From JAQIBY01 sp963676165 (GTDB lineage: Bacteria > Bacteroidota > Bacteroidia > Bacteroidales > ML635J-15), in NCBI GenBank assembly GCA_963676165.1, contig OY781043.1:2604001-2668000 (forward strand): a stretch of DNA of 64,000 nt. Reading direction: 5' to 3'. This document shows, one piece after another, positions 8,354-15,862 of the stretch (its first letter is position 1; each line of letters starts with the position of its first letter). The position numbers and the translations under genes are program-made. The notes beneath the pieces were generated by a model. The model did no database searches, was not told the DNA's origin, and saw only the letters and a program-made list of their open reading frames with translations.

Positions 8354-9343
8354 ATGAAGCTATTTAGCCAATTATTTAAATTGATCTTTGTAATTATTAT
8401 AATTTTAATTACAAAGTGTGCTAGTGCGCAAATGCCATCAAATGACCCTGTGTATGAGCTTGTTTATTCAGATGAGTTTACAGGAGATACTGTTTCCACA
8501 TATAACTGGAGTAGAACTTATCCTTCTCACCAACATAGTAATTATAGTAATTTTGGTTCACAACTAGTCCCAATGGCAGCAATTAAAAAAGAAAACATTG
8601 CAAATGATAATTGTTATGTGAGTGGTGGTACTTTAAAGCTTGTTTCAAGAAAAGAAGAGAATTTAAATGAAGTATGGAATTGGCCTTTATGCTCAAGTGA
8701 TTCTTGCCATAATGGAGGTGGACATAATTCAGACTGTATAGTGCCTCCTGATTTTTCTGACACCCTTAGATGTTGGGACCGCGATGATTTACCCTTTCAT
8801 TTTTCTTCAGGAATGCTATATTCTAAACATAGTTTTCGGTATGGATATTTTGAACTTAAATTTCGAACACCTAATAATTTCTCACATAAAGAGAATTATA
8901 AAGGGCATGGCATTGGCTTTTGGTTGACTGGAGCAGATTTTGTTACGAATGATTGGAGTGAAATTGATTTCCCTGAAGTAAATGCATACTGCCCAGATTG
9001 TGCAACGATTCAACATTTTGGTGGTTCCAATGTTCATTACAGGCCAATTGGACAGACAAGGGAAACTGAACCGTCACCAAATTATAATTTTGAACCAAAT
9101 ACATGGTACACAATTGGTATTAATTGGACATCAAATAATATTGAGTTCTATATAAATGAAAATTTGTTTTTTGTTGCTTACAATCATGCTAGCGATTTAA
9201 GTCCAATGAATCCAATTATAAATTTAGGAGGATTATACCAACCACTTGATAATTTTCAAGTCCCATATGATACAACAAGTTCCATTAAGACACAATTTCC
9301 ATTAAGACACAATTTCCATTTATTTTTGAGATTGATTATTTAA
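8354..9343 (+). CDS. Glycoside hydrolase family 16 protein (frameshifted C-terminus)
   Basis: Signal peptide MKLFSQLFKLIFVIIIILIT...ASA, then a GH16 jelly-roll (beta-1,3/1,4-glucanase, agarase or carrageenase clan). The catalytic signature EIDFPE gives nucleophile E203, D205 and acid/base E208. The substrate cannot be read from the sequence. The reading frame goes wrong at 9301, where a 17-bp unit is exactly duplicated, giving an aberrant end (PLRHNFHLFLRLII). Removing one unit restores the family's normal final strand FEIDYLRIYQ and a further C-terminal module. The open frame therefore holds the catalytic centre but lacks the last core strand, so the enzyme may be unstable or inactive. It is probably co-transcribed with the 7127 gene. 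Confidence 0.85.
   Translation: MKLFSQLFKLIFVIIIILITKCASAQMPSNDPVYELVYSDEFTGDTVSTYNWSRTYPSHQHSNYSNFGSQLVPMAAIKKENIANDNCYVSGGTLKLVSRKEENLNEVWNWPLCSSDSCHNGGGHNSDCIVPPDFSDTLRCWDRDDLPFHFSSGMLYSKHSFRYGYFELKFRTPNNFSHKENYKGHGIGFWLTGADFVTNDWSEIDFPEVNAYCPDCATIQHFGGSNVHYRPIGQTRETEPSPNYNFEPNTWYTIGINWTSNNIEFYINENLFFVAYNHASDLSPMNPIINLGGLYQPLDNFQVPYDTTSSIKTQFPLRHNFHLFLRLII
9284..9317 (+). repeat. 17-bp tandem duplication inside the GH16 gene
   Basis: The unit ATTAAGACACAATTTCC occurs twice in perfect tandem (9284-9300 and 9301-9317). Because 17 is not a multiple of three, the extra copy shifts the frame. Loss of one copy by slippage would repair it, so this is either a recent mutation or a phase-variation switch. 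Confidence 0.9.
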
Positions 9344-9651
9344 GGATTTATCAGCATAAAAGTGATTTATCATGTACGTCGGATACAACCTTAACCAATT
9401 TTAGTACGTCTAATTATGGTAATAAGTTGTATCGGGAAATTACAATGGGAACTAATGTAAATATAGTTAATACTACGTTCCAAAGTTTTTGGGCAAGTGA
9501 GTATGTCTTGCTAAATGAAGGAACTTATATTGATAATAATAGTACGGTTTTAATAAACACAATGATTGTGATGATATTACATTTACAAAAATGAGGTTTG
9601 AGGAGCCAACACCTCCACCACAATCATTTATTGATAAACAAAATGAATAGT
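9344..9651 (+). pseudogene. Severed C-terminal part of the GH16 protein
   Basis: When the duplication is skipped, translation continues as TQFPFIFEIDYLRIYQHKSD, then a ~90-residue module with Cys and Thr/Asn-rich strands. At about 9559 one A is missing compared with the two later copies of this tail (10415 and 11307 regions). In those copies the frame reads NTNDCDDITFTKMRFEEP..., ending in DKQNE before TAG. The GH16 gene therefore carries two independent frameshifts. The end of this module is the piece copied upstream of each tandem paralogue. Confidence 0.75.
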
Positions 9652-9652
9652 T

Positions 9653-10315
9653 ATGAAAAAAATAATATGTGTATTTTTTATTGTTTGTGGATTTATGGCA
9701 AATGCACAAGAACCTGTCCCTGATTCTTTGGTTGGGATATATCCAGGAGTTACATATATAAGGAATTCAACAGAAACAGAATGGACAGAGTATATTGACA
9801 CAATTTATGTAATTAGTATTGATACTTCAACATGTTTATTTTCGTGTTTTACCAGAGTTCAAACTTTTAATAATAGACCTTTAGAAACAGATTATTCATA
9901 TTGTCAGCATTCATCTACTAATTATTATACTTTATTTTATTCATTAGATAGCATTAAACGAATTAATAATGAGGTGCCTTCCCCTCCTCCATATACTTAC
10001 ACGAGTGATATTCGTTTTTTTGGTAAACGAATTCCAAATTCATCTTATGTTGGTGTGAAGCAGCTTAGCTCCCTCAAAACTAGGGCACATATATATCCTA
10101 ATCCTACGAATGAAAATTTGTTTGTGGAGTTAGTGAATAGTAAAAAAGAAAAATTCAAATTGGTAGTTAGAAACGTTTACGGAATTATTGTTTTTGAAGA
10201 TTTAATGACTAACGATAATTATTCTATTAATGTCTCAAATTTTGCCAAAGGAGTTTATTTCTTAGAGTGGAATAATGGTAGCGAAAAAGGAATAGAAAAA
10301 TTTGTTGTTTATTGA
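9653..10315 (+). CDS. T9SS cargo, tandem paralogue 1
   Basis: 220 residues. Constant N-terminus: a signal peptide with MANAQ cleavage region, then EPVPDSLVGIY (to ~30). Variable middle (~31-123) with only a few conserved positions, such as TDYSYC and a Pro-Pro-x-Tyr-Thr turn. Constant end: NSSYVGVKQLSS, then a T9SS type A sorting domain (~140-220) with IYPNPTN, VRNVYGIIVF and GVYFLEWNNG. It should be exported through T9SS. The function of the middle domain is not recognised. It is 2 nt downstream of the GH16 tail stop and is probably translated from the same transcript. Confidence 0.85.
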   Translation: MKKIICVFFIVCGFMANAQEPVPDSLVGIYPGVTYIRNSTETEWTEYIDTIYVISIDTSTCLFSCFTRVQTFNNRPLETDYSYCQHSSTNYYTLFYSLDSIKRINNEVPSPPPYTYTSDIRFFGKRIPNSSYVGVKQLSSLKTRAHIYPNPTNENLFVELVNSKKEKFKLVVRNVYGIIVFEDLMTNDNYSINVSNFAKGVYFLEWNNGSEKGIEKFVVY

Positions 10316-10513
10316 TAATTAAAAAGCCCGGCAGGTAACAGCAAATATATATCAGCGACAAGTTTTAGGATGTAAGGTATGCGCGACCCTTGTAAATAAT
10401 AGTACGCTTTTAATTAACACAAATGATTGTGATGATATTACATTTACAAAAATGAGATTTGAGGAGCCAACACCTCCACCACAATCATTTATTGACAAAC
10501 AAAATGAATAGTT

Positions 10514-11206
10514 ATGAAAAAGATAATATGTGTATTTTTTATTGTTTGTGGATTTATGGCAAATGCACAAGAACCTGTCCCTGATTCATTGGTTGGAATA
10601 TATACAGGGAATTTATTCTCAAAAGAGATTGCTGATGTAGATTGGAGTTTGATAGAGACTAATGTTGATGAGTATATTACTTTCATAGATACTTCTGAAT
10701 GTGAAGTAGATATTTGTTTTGAGGCAGGTACAATAAATCAATTTCCTGGATTAAAAGAATTACACACAGACTACTCGTATTGTCATGACACATTTAATGT
10801 GACTGAACCAGGTAAATCATATGTATATTTTTATTCAATTGACAGTTTAATTATTTTTTGGTATGGAGTAAGTGGACCTCCTTTATATACACATTATCTC
10901 GAGAAGTTTTGTGGTAAACGAATTCCAAATTCATCTTATGTTGGTGTGAAACAGCTTAGCTCCCTCAAAACTAGGGCACTTATATATCCCAATCCTACAA
11001 ATAAGGATTTGTATGTGGAGTTAGTGAATAGACAAAAAGAAAAATACAAATTGATAGTTAGAAACGTTTACGGAATTATTACCTTTGAAGGTTTAATAAC
11101 TAACAATAATTATTCTATTAATGTCTCAAATTTTGCCAAAGGAGTTTATTTCTTAGAGTGGAATAATGGTAGCGAAAAAGGAATAGAAAAATTTGTTGTT
11201 TATTGA
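10514..11206 (+). CDS. T9SS cargo, tandem paralogue 2
   Basis: 230 residues with the same signal peptide and the same last ~100 residues as paralogue 1. The central ~95 residues differ: here they carry four cysteines (CEVDIC, SYC and FCGKR contexts), compared with other cysteine positions in the neighbours. The shared skeleton TDYSYC...YSIDS...PPLYTHY shows that the middle is the same fold diverged rather than a new domain. The short open reading frames on the opposite strand at each repeat start are shadows. Confidence 0.85.
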   Translation: MKKIICVFFIVCGFMANAQEPVPDSLVGIYTGNLFSKEIADVDWSLIETNVDEYITFIDTSECEVDICFEAGTINQFPGLKELHTDYSYCHDTFNVTEPGKSYVYFYSIDSLIIFWYGVSGPPLYTHYLEKFCGKRIPNSSYVGVKQLSSLKTRALIYPNPTNKDLYVELVNRQKEKYKLIVRNVYGIITFEGLITNNNYSINVSNFAKGVYFLEWNNGSEKGIEKFVVY

Positions 11207-11404
11207 TAATTAAAAAGCCCGGCAGGTAACAGCATATATATATCAGCGACGAGTTTTAGGATGTAAGGTATGCGCGACCCTTGAAAATAATAGTACGGTT
11301 TTAATAAACACAAATGATTGTGATGATATTACATTTACAAAAATGAGATTTAATGAGCCAACACCTCCACCACAATCATTTATTGATAGACAAAATGAAT
11401 AGTT

Positions 11405-12091
11405 ATGAAAAAAATAATATGTGTATTTTTTATTGTTTGTGGATTTATGGCAAATGCACAAGAACCTGTCCCTGATTCTTTGGTTGGGATATATGTTGGT
11501 ACATTATATGAAAGGCCAGAAGATTCAAGCATCTTTACAACTGTTATTGAGAATCAAGAGGAAACAATATATTCTATTGATACAACTAATTGTCAAATAA
11601 TTTTAGATGGAGTAATAACTCCTCATGCTGGATGGAATACAACTTTTTTTACAGACTATTCGTATTGCAATTATTTTTATAATCCAATTGAGGTTGCAAT
11701 TGTTTACCCAAAATTTTTTAGTGAGGATAGTTTGTTAATTACTTACTTATGGGTTAGTGCGCCTCCTTATTATACGCATTATATTAAAGAGTTTAAGGGG
11801 CTCCGTATTCCAAATTCATCTTATGTTGGTGTGGAACAGCTCAGTTCCTTCAAGACTAGGGCACTTATATATCCCAATCCTACAAATGACAATTTGTTTG
11901 TGGAGTTAGTGAATAGTCGAAAAGAAAAACACAAATTAATAGTTAGAAATGTTTACGGAATTATTACCTTTGAAGGTTTAATAACTAACAATAATTATTC
12001 TATTAATGTCTCAAATTTTGCCAAAGGAGTTTATTTCTTAGAGTGGAATAATGGTAGCGAAAAAGGAATAGAAAAATTTGTTGTTTATTGA
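11405..12091 (+). CDS. T9SS cargo, tandem paralogue 3
   Basis: 228 residues. Signal peptide and first 30 residues are identical to the other two copies. The central part (~31-130) is again diverged (VGTLYERPEDSSIF..., FTDYSYCNYF, APPYYTHY). The C-terminus is the same T9SS sorting domain, with only scattered changes (Glu for Lys in VGVEQLSS). It is the last unit: its 3' flank is diverged and runs into an A13 tract before the next cargo gene. Confidence 0.85.
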   Translation: MKKIICVFFIVCGFMANAQEPVPDSLVGIYVGTLYERPEDSSIFTTVIENQEETIYSIDTTNCQIILDGVITPHAGWNTTFFTDYSYCNYFYNPIEVAIVYPKFFSEDSLLITYLWVSAPPYYTHYIKEFKGLRIPNSSYVGVEQLSSFKTRALIYPNPTNDNLFVELVNSRKEKHKLIVRNVYGIITFEGLITNNNYSINVSNFAKGVYFLEWNNGSEKGIEKFVVY

Positions 12092-12141
12092 TAATTGAAA
12101 AAGCCTGGCAGAGTAATATATCAGCTGCGAGTTTGACGCTC

Positions 12142-12154
12142 AAAAAAAAAAAAA
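12142..12154 (+). repeat. Poly-A tract (13 A) upstream of a T9SS cargo gene
   Basis: A run of 13 A lies about 53 nt before the 12207 start, flanked by CTGCG (12124-12128) and CGCAG (12155-12159). Homopolymers this long are prone to length change and could alter promoter or leader spacing. Confidence 0.7.
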
Positions 12155-12206
12155 CGCAGCCAACACATATTTGGGAACCATTGGACAACCATAAAAATAG
12201 AGAAAT

Positions 12207-13031
12207 ATGAATAAAATAATTGTAATTTTAATAATGGGCTTAGTTTCATTAAATCTTCACGGTCAAGATATAATAGAGATAGATACGACAATTTTAAATT
12301 TAACGGATCCACCAACATTATATGATTTAGATATAAATAATGATAAAACAACTGATTTTCAAATTATCTGGAGAGGGATGTTGTCGCAACCACATTTCCA
12401 GCGACATGCATTTGTAAAAATAAAGCCTTACAATAACAATTTATTAGAATTTGAAGATTATCAAACTTTAACCTGCAATGGAGAACAAGATACAGTATTT
12501 GATTACGCAAAGACTTTAAATCAAGGCGATACTGTATTTATTGGGGGCAACCCTATTGATAGAATAATTAGCGTAATAGAATTAATTGATCTGTCATTTC
12601 AATGGTGTGAAGAATATCACTCTGAATTAGGAACATCAATTTCTGTAAATTACTCTTGGAACAACTATGTTTATGTGCCAATATATTTCGACTTAACAAG
12701 TAGTTACGGGTATATCCAATTAATGATTCTTAATGAATCAGAATTAAAAATACAAAGAGTAGTTCTAAATTCCGAGATTGTTATAGACACACATGTTGAA
12801 CAAATCAATCTTGAAAATAATCCTTTATTTTTTCCTAACCCCACAAAAGACATAATAATTGTAGATTCTATAAATCCAGAAAAAGTGGAAATATTAGATT
12901 TTTCTGGTCAGTTAGTTGGAATTTATTATAAAACAAACAAAATCAACGTCAAAAATTATACCAGCGGAATATATTTTATTAGAACATATTACAATAACAA
13001 TGTTTATACAGAAAAATTAGTAAAGCAATAA
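12207..13031 (+). CDS. Secreted T9SS cargo of unknown function
   Basis: 274 residues. Signal peptide MNKIIVILIMGLVSLNLHGQ. Near residue 30 is a DLDINNDKTTDF segment, like the calcium-binding Asp/Asn loops of FG-GAP or EF-hand-like secreted proteins. The middle is rich in beta-strands and has two Cys (LTCNGEQD and FQWCEEY). The C-terminal ~70 residues form a short T9SS sorting domain (FFPNPTKDIIIVDS, VEILDFSGQ, YTSGIYFIRTYY, EKLVKQ). It is not a copy of the upstream tandem family. Likely surface-exposed; the activity is unknown. Confidence 0.8.
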   Translation: MNKIIVILIMGLVSLNLHGQDIIEIDTTILNLTDPPTLYDLDINNDKTTDFQIIWRGMLSQPHFQRHAFVKIKPYNNNLLEFEDYQTLTCNGEQDTVFDYAKTLNQGDTVFIGGNPIDRIISVIELIDLSFQWCEEYHSELGTSISVNYSWNNYVYVPIYFDLTSSYGYIQLMILNESELKIQRVVLNSEIVIDTHVEQINLENNPLFFPNPTKDIIIVDSINPEKVEILDFSGQLVGIYYKTNKINVKNYTSGIYFIRTYYNNNVYTEKLVKQ

Positions 13032-13034
13032 AAC

Positions 13035-13172
13035 GCTTACTAACGAAGAACTAAGTTAAAACCCAAGTAAAGACTAATAAAATTTGGATCATATGTATTT
13101 CCTGAATTTGCGATTGTAAAAGCTTGTTTTAAGAGTTTGTTTGTTACAGCAATCAGTGCAAGTTTTTTTGAC
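13035..13172 (-). pseudogene. Short IS110-family remnant, second copy of the 4.8-kb scar
   Basis: On the minus strand, 13172 to ~13080 reads KKLALIAVTNKLLKQAFTIA, then NSGNTYDPNF: the same C-terminal piece as the remnant at 4859-5135. The flanking GAAGAACTAAG...CCAAGTAAA tail (13041 onwards) matches 4779 onwards. Relative to the first copy, ~55 nt around the stop codon are deleted. Both lie in the same orientation about 8.3 kb apart and bracket the T9SS cargo region. Confidence 0.75.
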
Positions 13173-13321
13173 TTTCCGCAACATTGAAAAGCAAGAATAA
13201 CAAGAAACAAATCCAGCATTTTCCGCCAGAATAAAGTCTCGCGGAGAATGCCCGGTTCAGATTTTGACTGCTTATCTCTAAACTTTACTTGAAAACAACT
13301 GGGATCACTATATTTGCAATA

Positions 13322-13834
13322 ATGAGTTTAAAAACCAGAAAAATATCATCCCTTATAATACTCTCGTTCTGCATTTCAGTCACCATTGTTTTTGTCATAG
13401 CGACTTCCACGACAGGAGTCAAATCCATAGATGAAATGACTGATATCAGGGCAAGAATTCGAAATTTAACCCCCATTGAAAACGACAATTCTGTTTCTTT
13501 CAACTTGACACTGTACGAATACAACAGCTTATTTCGAATTCGAGCCAGCCACAGCAAACTATTTGACTACAAATCGTTTATCAATGATTTTGAAAACATT
13601 GAAGTCATGTATTTCACAATCCCCATGGAGGATTTGAATGACGTAAACCAGCACAAAAGAATTGACATCCTAGGAATACGTACTCCTGACAAAATCTATC
13701 TTGATAAAACAGAAACACTTAGAAAAGACAGAAATACACGCAGATTTACTGCCCCTATTGGAGGATTATTACTTGTACTACTTTCTTTGGAGTTTACATC
13801 TATCGTCGGTATTATTATAAAATATGATTTCTAG
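13322..13834 (+). CDS. Small membrane protein of unknown function
   Basis: About 170 residues from the ATG at 13322; an in-frame TTG at 13289 is possible but less likely. There is a hydrophobic segment near the N-terminus (SLIILSFCISVTIVFVIA), a ~100-residue, probably extracytoplasmic domain, and a second membrane segment at the C-terminus (GGLLLVLLSLEFTSIVGIII). No family was recognised. It sits alone between an IS110 remnant and a T9SS cargo gene, without close operon partners. Confidence 0.6.
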   Translation: MSLKTRKISSLIILSFCISVTIVFVIATSTTGVKSIDEMTDIRARIRNLTPIENDNSVSFNLTLYEYNSLFRIRASHSKLFDYKSFINDFENIEVMYFTIPMEDLNDVNQHKRIDILGIRTPDKIYLDKTETLRKDRNTRRFTAPIGGLLLVLLSLEFTSIVGIIIKYDF

Positions 13835-14004
13835 TCCAAAGTTTCAGCTACACACCATATCGACATGCAAATCCCAACATTAAACTTTGATAAACTCATA
13901 AATTTGATTAACTTTGAGTGATATGCACAGACAGGATGTCAGATTTCACCAAGAAATCCTGCAACATTCATAAAGTACAACATTAAACCCAAATGCGCAA
14001 GCCC

Positions 14005-14952
14005 ATGAAAAAGCTGTATGTACTGATTTCAATTTTGCTTCTTGCACTTCAAACCTTTGCTCAATTCACAGAATTTAATTGGGATACAATTACTTTCGAA
14101 ACTGAAAACTTATACATTGATATAGACACTTCGAGTCAAAATATTTGGCAAATTGGAACGCCAAGCAAAACATTTTTCGACAGTGCCTTTTCCGCAAACA
14201 ATGCAATAGTTACTGACACATTAAACAATTATCCGATAAACAATCACTCGTATTTTGATTTAAGGCTAGGCTATTTTAATTGTCCCGACTATATCTCTCA
14301 CAGTACTTTCTTTGAAATCAAGCACAAATTTGACACTGACACACTTAAAGATGGAGGTTACATAAGTGTTTCTCATGACAACGGGCAAAGCTGGTCAAAT
14401 ATCATTAACGACACATCCTACTTGCATTGTGAAAGTCCGAACGCTAACAACATGTTTGTAGAAGAATTGTACTCACCTACTGACACCTTATTTAATGGGG
14501 AGTTTGGATTTTCCGGGAACTCCAATGGCTGGATAAACACCAGATTTAGCTGGTTTGATTGGCCGGTAAAGAACGTACAATACGTAGGCGATACAATAAT
14601 TATTCGTTTTCATTTCATCAGCGACGACATAGAAACTAACCAGGAAGGTTGGATGATTGATAATATCCGACTTTATGCGGTGGATTTAGGAGATAAAATT
14701 GAAACCCAAAACATCGTCGATTTTGAGATCTTCCCCAACCCCATGCTAGATAAATCAACAATACAATTGAGTAATTACCAAAATACAACAATTTGCATGT
14801 ATGATATGCAGGGTAGAAAAGTTCAGCAAACAAACTTTTGCAATAACCAACCCATTGTCCTCAACAAAAACAAGCTTAAAGCGGGACTTTATTTTGTCAA
14901 AATAATATCCGACAACAATCAATTGGGAATACAAAAACTACTCATCAGATAA
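14005..14952 (+). CDS. Secreted T9SS cargo with jelly-roll-like domain
   Basis: The ATG at 14005 gives a good signal peptide (MKKLYVLISILLLALQTFAQ); an earlier in-frame ATG at 13993 adds four residues. About 315 residues. The central region has motifs common in MAM/concanavalin-like secreted domains (YISVSHDNGQSWSNI, TRFSWFDWP, IIIRFHFISDD, EGWMIDNIRLYA). The last ~80 residues are a type A T9SS sorting domain (FEIFPNPMLDKS, CMYDMQGRKV, KAGLYFVKII). Probably a surface adhesin or a carbohydrate- or protein-binding protein; the ligand is unknown. Confidence 0.82.
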   Translation: MKKLYVLISILLLALQTFAQFTEFNWDTITFETENLYIDIDTSSQNIWQIGTPSKTFFDSAFSANNAIVTDTLNNYPINNHSYFDLRLGYFNCPDYISHSTFFEIKHKFDTDTLKDGGYISVSHDNGQSWSNIINDTSYLHCESPNANNMFVEELYSPTDTLFNGEFGFSGNSNGWINTRFSWFDWPVKNVQYVGDTIIIRFHFISDDIETNQEGWMIDNIRLYAVDLGDKIETQNIVDFEIFPNPMLDKSTIQLSNYQNTTICMYDMQGRKVQQTNFCNNQPIVLNKNKLKAGLYFVKIISDNNQLGIQKLLIR

Positions 14953-15085
14953 AGCACTAAGCACACTTTTATCATCGTAGACTTTCAATTTTGTCGAAAT
15001 ATGATTAAATTTGTAAGACAATTAAAACAACGAAGCGACTCATCAACACAAATTAGCTGATAAGTTTTCTGTAAAAGTAAAAAAG

Positions 15086-15862
15086 ATGTTTAAAAGACTC
15101 TTCTTAAACGAAAATTTCATTTTGTGCTTAATCGTACTTAATGCAATTATTCTGTTTATTGGAGGTTATATAAAACCTTCACAAGAGAATATCCTTTTTG
15201 CAATTGACTTTTTCATAACAATTCTATTTATTTTCGAATTGTCAATTAAAATATCTGAGTATGGATTTAAGAAATACATTTCCTCAGGGTGGAACAAACT
15301 GGATTTTATCCTCGTTCTTTTATCTATTCCTTCTTTAATCACAATTTTCATTGACTTAAACATCATAGACGTTAGCTTCTTACTTGCTTTCAGAATATTA
15401 AGGGTTTTTAGAACATTTCGTTTTTTCAAATTTATTCCGAATGTAAATGAATTGAGACAAGGAATACAAAGAGCACTTAAAACCACAGCATTTATTGTAA
15501 TAGGGTTTAGTATTTACCTCTTTATCATTGGCATATTATCATATTACTTATACAATCCAGCTAAATACTACTCAACACCAGCATCATCTATATATACAAC
15601 GTTTAAACTATTCACCATTGAAGGCTGGTTTGATATCCCAGAAAAGTTATGTGCAAATTATTCTGGTTTTACAACTACAGCAATATATCTCTATTTTGTA
15701 TTCATTGTCATTACTGGTGGCATAATTGGACTATCTTTAATAAAATCCATTTTTGTTGACTCAATGGTCAGTGACAACAATAATAAAATTGAGCAAAAAA
15801 TTAACAACTTAGACAACAAACTAAATTCTATCATAAATAAACTTGATAATCATGAAACTTGA
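15086..15862 (+). CDS. Voltage-gated cation channel (NaChBac-like ion_trans)
   Basis: 258 residues with a six-segment voltage-gated channel layout. S1 ~10-28; S2 ~37-55 with acidic E51; S3 ~71-90 with D73; S4 ~98-117 with basic residues R103, R106, R109, R112 and K115 every third position; S5 ~133-155; pore helix and filter ~170-185; S6 ~199-225. The filter TIEGW (177-181) resembles the TLESW of bacterial sodium channels, which fits sodium or calcium rather than potassium selectivity. The tail (~230-258) is an Asn/Lys/Leu coiled coil like the tetramerising tail of NaChBac. It overlaps the nuclease-domain gene by 11 nt, which is unusual for a channel and suggests a coupled two-gene system. Confidence 0.88.
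   Translation: MFKRLFLNENFILCLIVLNAIILFIGGYIKPSQENILFAIDFFITILFIFELSIKISEYGFKKYISSGWNKLDFILVLLSIPSLITIFIDLNIIDVSFLLAFRILRVFRTFRFFKFIPNVNELRQGIQRALKTTAFIVIGFSIYLFIIGILSYYLYNPAKYYSTPASSIYTTFKLFTIEGWFDIPEKLCANYSGFTTTAIYLYFVFIVITGGIIGLSLIKSIFVDSMVSDNNNKIEQKINNLDNKLNSIINKLDNHET

Larger units (their letters stand above)
9535..12150 (+). repeat. Three tandem ~0.86-0.89 kb repeat units
   Basis: Homologous anchor AGTACG at 9541, 10401 and 11292 gives unit lengths of 860 and 891 bp. Each unit holds a copy of the last ~115 nt of the GH16 coding tail, a complete small T9SS cargo gene, and a 3' flank beginning ATAATTAAAAAGCC (last copy diverged and shortened). Flanks, the first ~90 nt and the last ~300 nt of each gene are nearly identical; the gene middles are strongly diverged. 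Confidence 0.85.

Noticed and set aside
9473..11461. Three related minus-strand open frames (9473-9709, 10352-10570, 11243-11461) repeated with the T9SS units
   Set aside because: They are the antisense shadow of the repeated GH16 tail and signal-peptide DNA; they resemble each other only because the DNA is duplicated.
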